This document shows, piece by piece, positions 1-7,963 of a DNA stretch of 64,000 nucleotides. Source of the stretch: an uncultured Christensenellaceae bacterium (GTDB lineage: Bacteria; Bacillota; Clostridia; Christensenellales; Borkfalkiaceae); contig CAJUIR010000002.1 in NCBI GenBank assembly GCA_910586655.1, forward strand, positions 1 through 64,000. Direction: 5' to 3'. The position numbers and the translations under genes were made by a program. The notes under the pieces were generated by a model. It searched no databases. It was not told the DNA's origin and saw only the letters and a program-made list of their open reading frames with translations. The first letter of the stretch is position 1. The number at the start of each line of letters is the position of its first letter.

Positions 1-52
1 TTACGCCCAAAGTACTTGCCCTAACAGGCCGGGAGGATAGGTAGTTGCCACC
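1..52 (+). rRNA. rrf: 5S ribosomal RNA, 3' end (partial)
   Basis: The first ~50 bases match the 3' third of a bacterial 5S rRNA: the GGGAGGATAGG segment followed by GTTGCCA, which pairs with the missing 5' end. An intrinsic terminator follows within 10 bases. The rest of the rRNA operon lies upstream of the window. The exact 3' end is uncertain by a few bases. Confidence 0.75.
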
Positions 53-61
53 TTTCAGTTA

Positions 62-95
62 AAAACACTTGCAAATTCGCAAGTGTTTTTTCTTT
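62..95 (+). terminator. Intrinsic terminator of the rRNA operon
   Basis: An 11-bp perfect stem (62-72 with 79-89) with a 6-base loop is followed by a T-rich run. It lies directly after the 5S rRNA end. Confidence 0.85.
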
Positions 96-118
96 TAAAC
101 TGTTTCTGTAACCGTCCA

Positions 119-168
119 TTGACAAGCCGCGAAAAGCATGATATGGTAGAAACGTACGAAACGGTTTC
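119..168 (+). promoter_or_regulatory. Promoter with LacI-type operator
   Basis: TTGACA (119-124), a 17-base spacer and TATGGT (142-147) form a good sigma-A promoter. The inverted repeat GAAACGGTTTC (158-168) sits at about +5 to +15, where a bound repressor would block initiation. It resembles LacI/CcpA-family operators; no LacI gene is in the window. A 14-codon ORF (180-224) overlaps the next gene's start as ATGA and could couple its translation. Confidence 0.6.
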
Positions 169-220
169 AAATGGATTTAATGTCCGATAGGCAATCGATG
201 AAATGTAAGAGAGTTAAGAA

Positions 221-1204
221 ATGAAACGAATCAAAACGTTACTCCAAACGGCGGTGGGCATCGTATCTGTCACGGCAATCGCATTATCGATGACGGCGTG
301 CGGCGGGCACAAGCATAAATGGGTGTGGAGACATTCCGATGCCGAGCATTGGCAGATCTGCGCGGAGGAGGAATGCGGACAGGAATTAGAAAACAGCCGT
401 GCAAGCCACGATGTTTCATCCTGCGAAACTTGTATTACGTTCCGTGTGCTTGCATTCGGTGTTGTTACGAACGTCGATTTCGACGCTGCGCATGCTGATT
501 TTGCGCGCGAGGCGAATCAATGGTTCAAACAAAAAGGGGAAGTCTTGGGCTTTTCCTATACGCATACGACGGATTGGAACGACTTGAACGACGAGAATCT
601 TGCAAAGTATGAGTTAGTGATGTTCCTCAACGATAAACCGACGCAAGACGAACCCCGCGCTGCGTTCCAAAGGTACATGGAAAACGGCGGAGCATGGATG
701 GGTTACCATTCCGCCGCGTTTGAAATGAAGAGCATCGAAAAGAATATTTGGGACTGGTATCATAAAGATTTCCTTGGCTCGGGCGAATATTGGAAAAATA
801 CTTGGAATCCCACAGGCGAAACGCTGCATGTTGAAACGCAAGATCATTTTTCAACGAGCAATCTGCCTGAAACATTCTTATCGGCGCCCAACGAATGGTA
901 TGCCTGGGAAGCATGGGAGAATGAACAGAGCGACTTGTACGGAAATCCTGACATCACCGTTTTATTGACGCTCGACAAGAGTACGTTCCCCGTGGGAAAT
1001 AATCCGAATAAACCCAACGAGATCTGGACAGAATACGATTACTATCCCGTTGCGTGGACCAATCAGAATTATAAAATGGTTTACATGAATATGGGACATA
1101 ACTTGCAGAATTATAACGATTTCGAGAAAGAATCAGAAACGTTCAGTCAGGAATGGCAGAACCGATTCATCCTCGATTCGATGTTCGGTTTGATCAATTC
1201 ATAA
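221..1204 (+). CDS. ThuA-like domain lipoprotein
   Basis: The 327-residue protein begins with a signal peptide ending in MTAC (residues 23-26), so it is probably a lipoprotein. A short Cys/His-rich stretch (residues ~27-72) precedes a ThuA-like, GATase-like fold from ~73 to the end. ThuA hallmarks are a segment about the length of a filled gap with GGAWMGYHSA (residues ~154-163) and a C-terminal PVAWTNQNYKMVYMNMGH block. ThuA-like proteins are linked to sugar metabolism, and the LacI-type operator in front fits a carbohydrate-responsive gene. The substrate is unknown. The ribosome binding site is weak (AAGAGAG). The gene stands alone, with its own promoter and terminator. Confidence 0.7.
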   Translation: MKRIKTLLQTAVGIVSVTAIALSMTACGGHKHKWVWRHSDAEHWQICAEEECGQELENSRASHDVSSCETCITFRVLAFGVVTNVDFDAAHADFAREANQWFKQKGEVLGFSYTHTTDWNDLNDENLAKYELVMFLNDKPTQDEPRAAFQRYMENGGAWMGYHSAAFEMKSIEKNIWDWYHKDFLGSGEYWKNTWNPTGETLHVETQDHFSTSNLPETFLSAPNEWYAWEAWENEQSDLYGNPDITVLLTLDKSTFPVGNNPNKPNEIWTEYDYYPVAWTNQNYKMVYMNMGHNLQNYNDFEKESETFSQEWQNRFILDSMFGLINS

Positions 1205-1215
1205 CGAATTATGAA

Positions 1216-1253
1216 AACGACCGCTTGACAGGCGGTCGTTTTTCGATTATAAT
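1216..1253 (+). promoter_or_regulatory. Terminator with the next promoter's -35 in its loop
   Basis: A 9-bp perfect stem (1216-1224 with 1232-1240) with a 7-base loop and T-run terminates the ThuA-like gene. The loop (1225-1231) begins with TTGACA. Seventeen bases later lies TATAAT (1248-1253), giving a perfect consensus promoter for the TetR operon. The spacer consists of the 3' stem and the T-run. One 38-bp element therefore ends one transcript and starts the next. Confidence 0.8.
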
Positions 1254-1270
1254 ATAAATCACATGTTGTA

Positions 1271-1282
1271 AAACATATGTTT
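1271..1282 (+). promoter_or_regulatory. Candidate TetR operator
   Basis: The perfect 12-bp palindrome AAACATATGTTT lies between the TATAAT box and the ribosome binding site of the tetR-like gene. Its location fits autorepression of the regulator and the ABC genes behind it. Confidence 0.5.
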
Positions 1283-1301
1283 TAAATAGGAGAACATTTC
1301 A

Positions 1302-1886
1302 ATGCCGCCCAAAGCAAAATTTACCAAACAACAGGTCATACAAGCCGCGGTCGATTTGGTGCGCGAAAAAGGGATCGATGCTGTAACTGCGCGAGAACTC
1401 GGAAGCAAACTGGGAAGTTCCGCACGTCCCGTATTTACGGTGTTTAAAAATATGGAAGAAGTGATCAGTGAAGTTTCCCGCGCGGCGCGGAACTGTTATA
1501 ACGCTTATATCGCCGAAGGGTTAAAAGAGAAAATTGCGTTTAAGGGCGTGGGAAGGGCTTATATCCGTTTTGCGGCGAATGAACCTAACTTGTTTCGGAT
1601 GCTGTTCATGGGCAAACATAATGCGGCAATTTCGGAAATTTTGCCTGTGATCGATGAGAATTATTCTAAAATCCTGCAATCGATCACATCGGGCTACGGG
1701 GTCGGAAATGAAATCGCAGTCAAACTTTACCGTCATCTTTGGATCTATTCACACGGAATTGCGGTGATGCTGGCAACGCATGCGTGCGAACTTTCTTCGG
1801 AACAAATTGACGAAATGCTGACGGAAGTTTTTATTGCGCTGTTAAAGAGCCACAATTGCGGAGGATTATATGATCTTTGCCGATAA
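1302..1886 (+). CDS. TetR/AcrR-family transcriptional regulator
   Basis: The 194-residue protein has an N-terminal TetR helix-turn-helix (residues ~8-52), with the typical pattern of an Ala-rich helix, ELGSKLGSSARPVF recognition region and Phe-Lys-Asn-Met-Glu turn. The C-terminal half is a helical ligand-binding domain. A perfect consensus promoter and a 12-bp palindrome precede it. Its 3' end overlaps the start of the ABC ATPase by 17 bases, so the two are translationally linked. It probably represses this three-gene exporter operon in response to an unknown inducer. Confidence 0.85.
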   Translation: MPPKAKFTKQQVIQAAVDLVREKGIDAVTARELGSKLGSSARPVFTVFKNMEEVISEVSRAARNCYNAYIAEGLKEKIAFKGVGRAYIRFAANEPNLFRMLFMGKHNAAISEILPVIDENYSKILQSITSGYGVGNEIAVKLYRHLWIYSHGIAVMLATHACELSSEQIDEMLTEVFIALLKSHNCGGLYDLCR

Positions 1887-2562
1887 CGTAAATAAATCTT
1901 ATCGGAATGGCATAACGGTTACGTCGGTACTGAAAGACGTATCGCTTACCGTCGGCCGAGGGCAACTTGCCGTCATTCTCGGCGCATCCGGTTCGGGCAA
2001 ATCAACGCTTTTGTCCGTGCTTTCGGGATTGGAGCAAGCCGACAGCGGAACCGTCCGCGTCAGCGGAGAAACGCTTACCGATATGAACGAAAAACAGCGC
2101 ACGGATTTTCGGAAACGGAAAATCGGGTTTGTATTTCAGCAATATTTTTTAATTCCCCATCTTACCGTAGAGGGAAACGTCCGTATCGGCGCGCATCTTG
2201 CAGGCAATCGGAATTATGCGGAAATCATCGAAGCCGTAGGGCTCGGGAGCAAAAAAAACAGCCGCCCTGCGGAACTTTCCGGCGGAGAACAGCAACGGGT
2301 GAGTATTGCGCGCGCATTGGCAAAACAACCTGATATTTTGTTCCTTGACGAGCCGACGGGTGCGCTGGACGAAGAAACGGGACGCGGGATTCTCGACTAT
2401 CTCTTCAAATTGCAGTCGGAACTCAGTTTTACCGCCGTCATGGTAACGCATAACGCCTCGATCGCGGAGACGGCGGATCTCGTATTTTCCATGAACAGCG
2501 GGAAGATCGCAAACGTCCGTAAAAATGAAATCCGCAAGTCGGCATATGCAATAGGGTGGTAA
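1870..2562 (+). CDS. ABC transporter ATP-binding protein (LolD/MacB type)
   Basis: The 230-residue nucleotide-binding subunit has Walker A GASGSGKST (38-46), Q-loop in FVFQQY, signature LSGGEQQR (~136-143), Walker B ILFLDEPTGALD (~156) and switch His in VMVTHN. The EPTGALDEETG stretch is typical of the MacB/LolD/FtsE group that pairs with FtsX-like permeases. It overlaps the regulator upstream and is followed after 2 bases by its permease. It energises an exporter or mechanotransmission complex of unknown substrate. Confidence 0.9.
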   Translation: MIFADNVNKSYRNGITVTSVLKDVSLTVGRGQLAVILGASGSGKSTLLSVLSGLEQADSGTVRVSGETLTDMNEKQRTDFRKRKIGFVFQQYFLIPHLTVEGNVRIGAHLAGNRNYAEIIEAVGLGSKKNSRPAELSGGEQQRVSIARALAKQPDILFLDEPTGALDEETGRGILDYLFKLQSELSFTAVMVTHNASIAETADLVFSMNSGKIANVRKNEIRKSAYAIGW

Positions 2563-2564
2563 CT

Positions 2565-3701
2565 ATGACGGTAAGTCTGAAAGACGGCGCACGGCTTTTT
2601 GGGGTCGCGGTCATGTGCGGTTGTGCGGTGTTCGTCTGTACGTTTTTTTTGAATTTTTATCTCGACGCGTTAGCCGTAAAGGATGAGGTAGAAGAAAGCG
2701 CGCTTTCGCTGTACCGTGCGCAACTTCTGACTGCAAAGTTTGTGTGCATCATCAGCGGCAGCGTACTCGCGGCGGTCACCCTTGTTTTAATCGTGTTTTA
2801 CGTCAGACTGTACATCGACGCGCACAGCAAACAACTCGGTCTTATGAAAGCGCTCGGCTACGGGAACGGGAAACTTGCGCTTGAATTTTGGGTGTTCGGA
2901 CTGAGCGTTTTTTTGGGCGCGACAATCGGTTTCGGCGCAGGATATGCCGTTTGCCCGTTGATTTACGATCAGATGGGCGGAGAAGGGTTTCCGGGAATCC
3001 CCATTCGTTTTCATGCGGAACTGCTTGCTTGTTTCGTCGTGCTTCCTACGGTCGTATTTTCAGCATTTTCCATATTGTCCGCTTATCTGCGGCTACGGCG
3101 CAGTGCGCTCACTTTGATCCGGGACCGGAGCGAAGGAAAGCCGGTGAAAGCAAAACCCAGATCGCGGAAAATTCCGTTTCTCCTCGATCTGACTTTGACG
3201 ACGCTGAAAAGCAAAAAATCGCTGTTGTTTTTCATCGCGTTTGCAAGTTTTTGTTTTGCTTCGATGTTGCAAATGTCGGTTTCCATGAAAGATTATTCGA
3301 GCATATCGATGGGCGCGATGATCTTCGGGATCGGGATCGTGCTGTCCGTTACCGCGCTCGTATTGGCGTTCACTTCGCTGGTGCGCGCAAACGAACGTAC
3401 CGTTTCGGTGATGAAAGCCTTCGGATATTCCTTTTGGCAGTGCGGACAGTGCATTCTCGGCGGCTATCGGATCCCTGCATATTGCGGATTCGCTCTGGGA
3501 ACCGTTTATCAGTACGGGCTGCTACGTTTGATGCTCGATGTGGTTTTTAATGGAGTGAATCAAGACGTACCTGTTTATCAATTTGACGTCGCGGTCTTCT
3601 TTATCGTACTTGCTTGTTTTGCATTTCTGTTTGAATTAGCCGTGTCGGGATTTACGGTTCAAATGCGAAAAACTTCCGTCCGAAAACTGACAGCAGAATA
3701 A
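2565..3701 (+). CDS. FtsX-like ABC transporter permease
   Basis: The 378-residue membrane protein has about seven to eight hydrophobic segments in two blocks. Each block carries the FtsX-like signature of a Lys-Ala-Leu/Phe-Gly-Tyr turn (QLGLMKALGYG at residues ~89-99 and TVSVMKAFGYS further on). It is short for a double-FtsX permease, because large extracellular domains are missing. I chose ATG 2565 since AGGGTGG lies 5 bases before it; an in-frame GTG at 2556 is possible. It is the partner of the ATPase just upstream. Confidence 0.8.
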   Translation: MTVSLKDGARLFGVAVMCGCAVFVCTFFLNFYLDALAVKDEVEESALSLYRAQLLTAKFVCIISGSVLAAVTLVLIVFYVRLYIDAHSKQLGLMKALGYGNGKLALEFWVFGLSVFLGATIGFGAGYAVCPLIYDQMGGEGFPGIPIRFHAELLACFVVLPTVVFSAFSILSAYLRLRRSALTLIRDRSEGKPVKAKPRSRKIPFLLDLTLTTLKSKKSLLFFIAFASFCFASMLQMSVSMKDYSSISMGAMIFGIGIVLSVTALVLAFTSLVRANERTVSVMKAFGYSFWQCGQCILGGYRIPAYCGFALGTVYQYGLLRLMLDVVFNGVNQDVPVYQFDVAVFFIVLACFAFLFELAVSGFTVQMRKTSVRKLTAE

Positions 3702-3772
3702 TTTTTCCTATTAAGGTATAAACATTCCGTCATAAGTCAATAAACTACGTGTCAAAGACGGAGGTTGAAAGT

Positions 3773-4303
3773 ATGAAAAAAATCGGGATCATTATTTTGT
3801 TGATTGCTGCAATCGCAGGGTTAAGCGTTGCGTTTATGGGAAACGGCCGCGCGGAAGAAAGCGCAAATGCCTCTTACTTGCGCGTACATATCCGCGCAAA
3901 TTCCAATGCGGCAGAAGATCAGAACGTAAAATACAAAGTGCGCGACAGCGTTGTGGAATATCTCACTCCCACGGTTGCCGACTGCGCCACCAAGGCGGAG
4001 GCGATCGAAAAAATTTCCCGAAAATTGAAGGAAGTGGAACAGGTCGCCGAACGGACGCTTCGGGCAAACGGTTACGGTTACGGCGCGCGTGCAAGTATCC
4101 GCGAAGAAGAATTTCCCACTCGTATCTACGACGGCGTTACGCTGGAAGCAGGCGTATACGACGCGCTGATTTTAGAACTCGGCACGGGCGCGGGCGATAA
4201 CTGGTGGTGCGTGGTATATCCGCCGCTGTGTTTTACTTCTGGGAACGGCAACGTGGTATATAAAAGCAAAATTGCCGAAATCATTCAAAAATTTTTCGGA
4301 TAA
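3773..4303 (+). CDS. spoIIR: Stage II sporulation protein R
   Basis: The 176-residue protein has one N-terminal membrane/signal segment and the SpoIIR core: LRVHIRANSNAAEDQNVKYK followed by VRDSVVEYL. In Bacillus, SpoIIR is made in the forespore and triggers SpoIIGA to process pro-sigma-E in the mother cell. ATG 3773 is preceded by GGAGGT; an upstream in-frame GTG at 3749 lacks a site. It is the strongest single marker that this organism belongs to a sporulating lineage. I could not recognise a sigma-F promoter with confidence. Confidence 0.85.
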   Translation: MKKIGIIILLIAAIAGLSVAFMGNGRAEESANASYLRVHIRANSNAAEDQNVKYKVRDSVVEYLTPTVADCATKAEAIEKISRKLKEVEQVAERTLRANGYGYGARASIREEEFPTRIYDGVTLEAGVYDALILELGTGAGDNWWCVVYPPLCFTSGNGNVVYKSKIAEIIQKFFG

Positions 4304-4322
4304 ATCGATATGGAATATTACA

Positions 4323-4351
4323 AGAACGTCGTTTGAAAGCGGCGTTTTTCT
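4323..4351 (+). terminator. Intrinsic terminator after spoIIR
   Basis: AACGTCG and CGGCGTT form a 7-bp stem (one G-T pair) around TTTGAAAG, followed by a T-rich tail. Confidence 0.65.
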
Positions 4352-4363
4352 TATTTTCCCTGA

Positions 4364-5371
4364 TTAAAACATAAGCCGACGGAAGTCGGCAAATGGGGGC
4401 TTAATACTGCGGAAAACACGGGAAGGGACGGATCGCCCGTCGGAAGTGCGTCCCCCCTCGCAGATACGGGCGTCGCCATCGAAGATGCGCCCGAAATCAA
4501 AGTGATTCGCCGTGCCTACGGAACAGCAACGGGAAGCATGTCTTATGTAAATTTCAACGCCGAACATGTTGCAACCGAAAATGCGACATACACGTTAACA
4601 GTCGGTAACAGCATCAATCTTTACAACGGAAGCGGTGTGGTTTCTACCAGCGGTTCAACTTATTACGGAGCAGTATTGTATTCGGTAGACGTAGAAGTGC
4701 CCGCTCACACGCGTTATAATATTCCATTGTATACGCAGGCAGTCGGAACGCATCATATCGGAAACGGTATGGCAGGAGCCTATGCGCGCATTTATGCTTG
4801 CGGAAACGATCCTTCGAAGGTTCCTGCAAATTATTACGCATCGAGCAACAGTCCTTCCGCATATTGTATTGCCGCCCGCTCCGCAACAAAACGTTACGGA
4901 ACCGCGACGGCAAATGCAGCCACAACACAGACGTATGCATTTGACAATGCATCGAAAAATACGAAGACCGTTCGAAGATATTTTGTATCCATTGCAGGCG
5001 GTTATAAAAATGGCGGTTCAGGCAACCAAAAAACTTTTAACAACTACATTCAACTCGCAGGTGAAATTACGCAACAGCGGTTGGTGCCGACGAGTTATGA
5101 CGTGGAATACGATCAATTACGTCATAGTTTGGAGGAGGAGTATTACGAAGCGATCCGATTGGATGAGAACTATCCGACAGAGGGAGTGAGAGTGACGAGC
5201 GGGTATACGGGAGGCTGGAACGGCATGGCCAACTGTATTGACCCTGGGACCTATACTGTCTCGCAACCCTTCATAGGGAAGTCGGAGATTAAACAAAACA
5301 AAAACCCTGCCGCGCTGGTGTGCGGCAGGGTTGTTCTATCAATGTTATTTAATATTCCTATCTCCCAATGA
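4364..5371 (+). pseudogene. Start-less fragment of a secreted-type protein
   Basis: An uninterrupted frame runs from just after a stop (4361-4363) to 5371, but it has no ATG or ribosome binding site near its beginning. The first possible start, GTG 4502, has no Shine-Dalgarno. The product is rich in Gly, Ser, Thr, Asn and Tyr, like an extracellular beta-rich domain, with no signal peptide or anchor. The frame then reads straight through a strong GC-rich hairpin (5303-5332), so its last ~25 codons are probably not original. The best explanation is the middle of a larger surface protein gene that lost its 5' end and probably its 3' end. I recognise no family. Confidence 0.55.
5296..5332 (-). 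terminator. Strong intrinsic terminator, minus-strand direction
   Basis: An 11-bp perfect stem (5303-5313 with 5322-5332) is followed on the minus strand by a T-rich tail. It lies downstream of the decayed lipoprotein leader on the same strand, so it is probably that lost gene's terminator and may now serve the BspA-type gene. Confidence 0.7.
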
Positions 5372-5386
5372 TTCATATTCCCCTTA

Positions 5387-5460
5387 AATGACGTCGCATC
5401 TTGCAAACGCGAACAGGGAACAAACAGCGAGGGAAGCGGTTGCAAGCGCTAATGTTTTTT
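5387..5460 (-). pseudogene. Decayed copy of a lipoprotein signal sequence
   Basis: Bases 5387-5449 repeat 7018-7080 (the signal-peptide codons of the BspA-type lipoprotein) with one mismatch in about 63 bp. In this copy the ATG has become ATT, and a TAA follows the Cys-Asp-Val-Ile codons. Only a leader remains, with no body before the terminator. It is the stump of a deleted paralogue or the product of partial gene conversion. Confidence 0.75.
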
Positions 5461-5532
5461 TCTTAATATTCTTACCACCGTATTTATACAAAAATATTAC
5501 ATCATGAGGTTTAAATTTTTACAATAATTATT

Positions 5533-7098
5533 TTATTGCGACATTTCAGGGTGATAGTCAAAAATCATAAAACTTTCCCAAGTTAATTGATACGGACCGA
5601 TATTGCGTCCTAATTCAATATGACGATAATCATAGGTTTCAATATACACATCGGTACCTATGAACATAATGGTCGTAAGAGAAGTGCACGACATGAATGA
5701 AGTGGAACTTATTACAATATCTTCTGAATTTACGTTAACTGTTGTAAGGGAGGTGCAGTTGGAAAACGCATGGGGTTCGATTTTCTTTACGTTTTCCGAA
5801 AGCGTAATATTCGTAAGAGAAGTACAATCCTTGAACATATAAACATTAAGTAAACGTAAACTTTCGGGAAGCGTTACGCTTGCAAGATTGTTGCAACCCT
5901 GGAACGTGCTACTACCGTAAAAATTTGTAACGGTATCGGGAATCGTAATGCTCGTAAGACCGCTACACCCTTCGAATGCAGAGTTGCAAATCGTTGTAAC
6001 GCTTTCGGGAATCGTAATGCCCGTAAGCCCGCTGCAATTCTGGAACGCACTTGTAGCAGTTAAAACCGTTCCGGGTTTTATTTGATAGTTGCCTGATAAG
6101 GTTGTTCTCGAATTCAGCAAATAGTTTCCGTAGTAGAGTACTCCGTTCTCCCAATTGCTCTCATTGTTATAATAAGGAGTGTTGTATAACGCATCTTTGC
6201 CAATCCATGTTAAACCGTTTGGCAAGGTTAAATTCGTAAGACTGCTGCAATCGTAAAACGCTTCTTGATCGATTTGGGTAACGCTGTTCGGTATATTGAT
6301 ACTCCTAAGATTGTTACAACCGTAGAATCCGTCAATCCTCGTAACGCCGTCGGGAATCGTAATGCTTGTAAGCGACGTGCAATTACGGAACAAATTATGC
6401 CAAAGTACGGTAATGTTATTGGAAAGAGTTACGCTTGCAAGATTAGTGCAATTCGCGAATGCGCCAAAACTGATTTCGATCACACTGTCCGGAACGGTAA
6501 CGCTGGTAAAACTGTTGCATCCGTCGAATGCGGAATTTCCGATATATGTTACGCTTTCGGGAATTGAAACGTTTGTAAGATTGCTACAATTTTGGAACGA
6601 ATAAAGACCTATCTCAGTAATGCTATCGGGAATGGTAACGCTTACCATTTGGGTACAACCGTAAAATGCTTTTGTCCCAATTTCCTTTACGGGAAGATTG
6701 TTGAATTCGCTTGCAATCACAATGTTAGTTGCCGTACAAGTGCCGATACCCGAAACATAGTAATAGGGTTCGGGATGATTTCTATTTGCCTCAACGCGTG
6801 TATATTCCAACCCGGTAGAGTCTTCTTCAGGGTCGTTTAAATCGGGTTCCGGTTCGGGTTCCGGTATATCCGGCAGCGGAATGACGATATCGCCCTCATG
6901 GTCGCTGCCCGGACCGGGGGTAATCGTCGAGCCGCCGGGAAGAGTTATGCTGCCGTCGGGGTTTTGTATCGTATCGCCCGGAATTATATTGTCTTCCTCT
7001 CCCGGTCCGGTTGCAATAATGACGTCGCATCTTGCAAACGCGAACAGGGAACAAACGGCGAGGGAAGCGGTTGCAAGCGCAAATAATTTTTTCTTCAT
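5533..7098 (-). CDS. BspA-type leucine-rich repeat lipoprotein
   Basis: The 521-residue protein has an N-terminal signal ending in FARCDV, so the lipobox is imperfect (Arg before Cys). An acidic Pro/Glu-rich linker (~residues 60-95) precedes about a dozen BspA-type leucine-rich repeats of ~23 residues, each with the pattern AF-x-x-C-x-x-L-x-x-I-x-I-P. Such repeats occur in surface proteins of gut and oral bacteria and often bind host or partner proteins. One repeat region is interrupted by a short YNNESNWENGVLYYGNYLLN insert, a known feature of this class. ATG 7098 has GGAG before it. Confidence 0.85.
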   Translation of the reverse strand: MKKKLFALATASLAVCSLFAFARCDVIIATGPGEEDNIIPGDTIQNPDGSITLPGGSTITPGPGSDHEGDIVIPLPDIPEPEPEPDLNDPEEDSTGLEYTRVEANRNHPEPYYYVSGIGTCTATNIVIASEFNNLPVKEIGTKAFYGCTQMVSVTIPDSITEIGLYSFQNCSNLTNVSIPESVTYIGNSAFDGCNSFTSVTVPDSVIEISFGAFANCTNLASVTLSNNITVLWHNLFRNCTSLTSITIPDGVTRIDGFYGCNNLRSINIPNSVTQIDQEAFYDCSSLTNLTLPNGLTWIGKDALYNTPYYNNESNWENGVLYYGNYLLNSRTTLSGNYQIKPGTVLTATSAFQNCSGLTGITIPESVTTICNSAFEGCSGLTSITIPDTVTNFYGSSTFQGCNNLASVTLPESLRLLNVYMFKDCTSLTNITLSENVKKIEPHAFSNCTSLTTVNVNSEDIVISSTSFMSCTSLTTIMFIGTDVYIETYDYRHIELGRNIGPYQLTWESFMIFDYHPEMSQ

Positions 7099-7210
7099 GA
7101 TTTTTCTCCACTGATATGGTAGAGTAATTATATCACGTTGCTGTAATTTAAACAAGTATAAATTTGCATAAAATTTTCCTCAATGCGCACATTACGCATA
7201 GGAGGAAATT

Positions 7211-7954
7211 ATGAAAAAGTTTTTGGCAATCGGCGCGTTGACGCTAGCGCTCACCGGAGCCGCCGCTGCAGGGATCACGGCGACTTCCGTAATCCGCGCG
7301 GATGACGCAGCCGATACGGCGCAGACTGCCGTTGTCGAAACCGCAGTTCTTCGTCAGGGGAGCAGAGGCGGCGAGGTAAAGGAAGTTCAGCGCAGATTGA
7401 AAAATTGGGGCTACTATTCGGGTGCGGTAGACGGGATCTACGGCTCGGGAACGAAAAAAGCGGTCGTTTATTTCCAGAAAAAGAACGGGTTAACGGCGGA
7501 CGGGATCGTCGGGAAAGCAACTTATGCGGCGCTCGGCATGAACGATTCTTACAATGCGCTCAATAAACCCAATTCGGGAAGCACGTCCGGTTCGAATTAC
7601 ACCTCATCCGACGTGTACCTTCTTGCAAAGACCATCTATGCGGAAGGCCGCGGAGAAAGTTATACGGGACAGGTCGCGATCGGCGCGGTCATCATGAACC
7701 GCGTAAGAAGTTCGTCATTCCCCAACACCATTGCGGGCGTTGTCTATCAGCCGGGCGCATTTACGGCGGTAACGGACGGACAAATCAATCTGGAACCCAA
7801 TCAAACGGCGTACGACGCCGCGCGCGACGCGATGAACGGCTGGGATCCCACCTACGGGTGCCTGTATTATTACAACCCCGCCGTTGCAACGAGTTCGTGG
7901 ATCTTCAACCGTCCGACGGTTACGGTTATCGGCAAACACGTCTTTGCCATTTAA
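7211..7954 (+). CDS. sleB: Spore cortex-lytic enzyme SleB
   Basis: The 247-residue protein has a signal peptide, a peptidoglycan-binding domain (residues ~48-103, beginning LRQGSRGGEVKEVQRRL) and a C-terminal cell-wall hydrolase-2 domain (~133-247). The conserved TIYAEGRGES at ~136-145 carries the catalytic Glu. SleB is a lytic transglycosylase that degrades spore cortex during germination. AGGAGG precedes the ATG. ypeB follows after 9 bases, the usual partner whose product stabilises SleB in the spore. Confidence 0.9.
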   Translation: MKKFLAIGALTLALTGAAAAGITATSVIRADDAADTAQTAVVETAVLRQGSRGGEVKEVQRRLKNWGYYSGAVDGIYGSGTKKAVVYFQKKNGLTADGIVGKATYAALGMNDSYNALNKPNSGSTSGSNYTSSDVYLLAKTIYAEGRGESYTGQVAIGAVIMNRVRSSSFPNTIAGVVYQPGAFTAVTDGQINLEPNQTAYDAARDAMNGWDPTYGCLYYYNPAVATSSWIFNRPTVTVIGKHVFAI

Positions 7955-7963
7955 GGAGGAGTT

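Noticed and set aside
4374..4389. Hairpin GCCGAC-GGAA-GTCGGC as a terminator
   Set aside because: No T-tract follows on either strand. It is within the open frame of the secreted-protein fragment.
5660..6650. Repeated ~69-bp units that could look like a CRISPR array or satellite
   Set aside because: The repeats are degenerate and in frame, encoding BspA leucine-rich repeats. There are no identical repeats with unique spacers.
7120..7205. Sigma-G promoter upstream of sleB
   Set aside because: A CATAAAA-like box exists (near 7170), but the -35 and spacing do not fit well enough to call.
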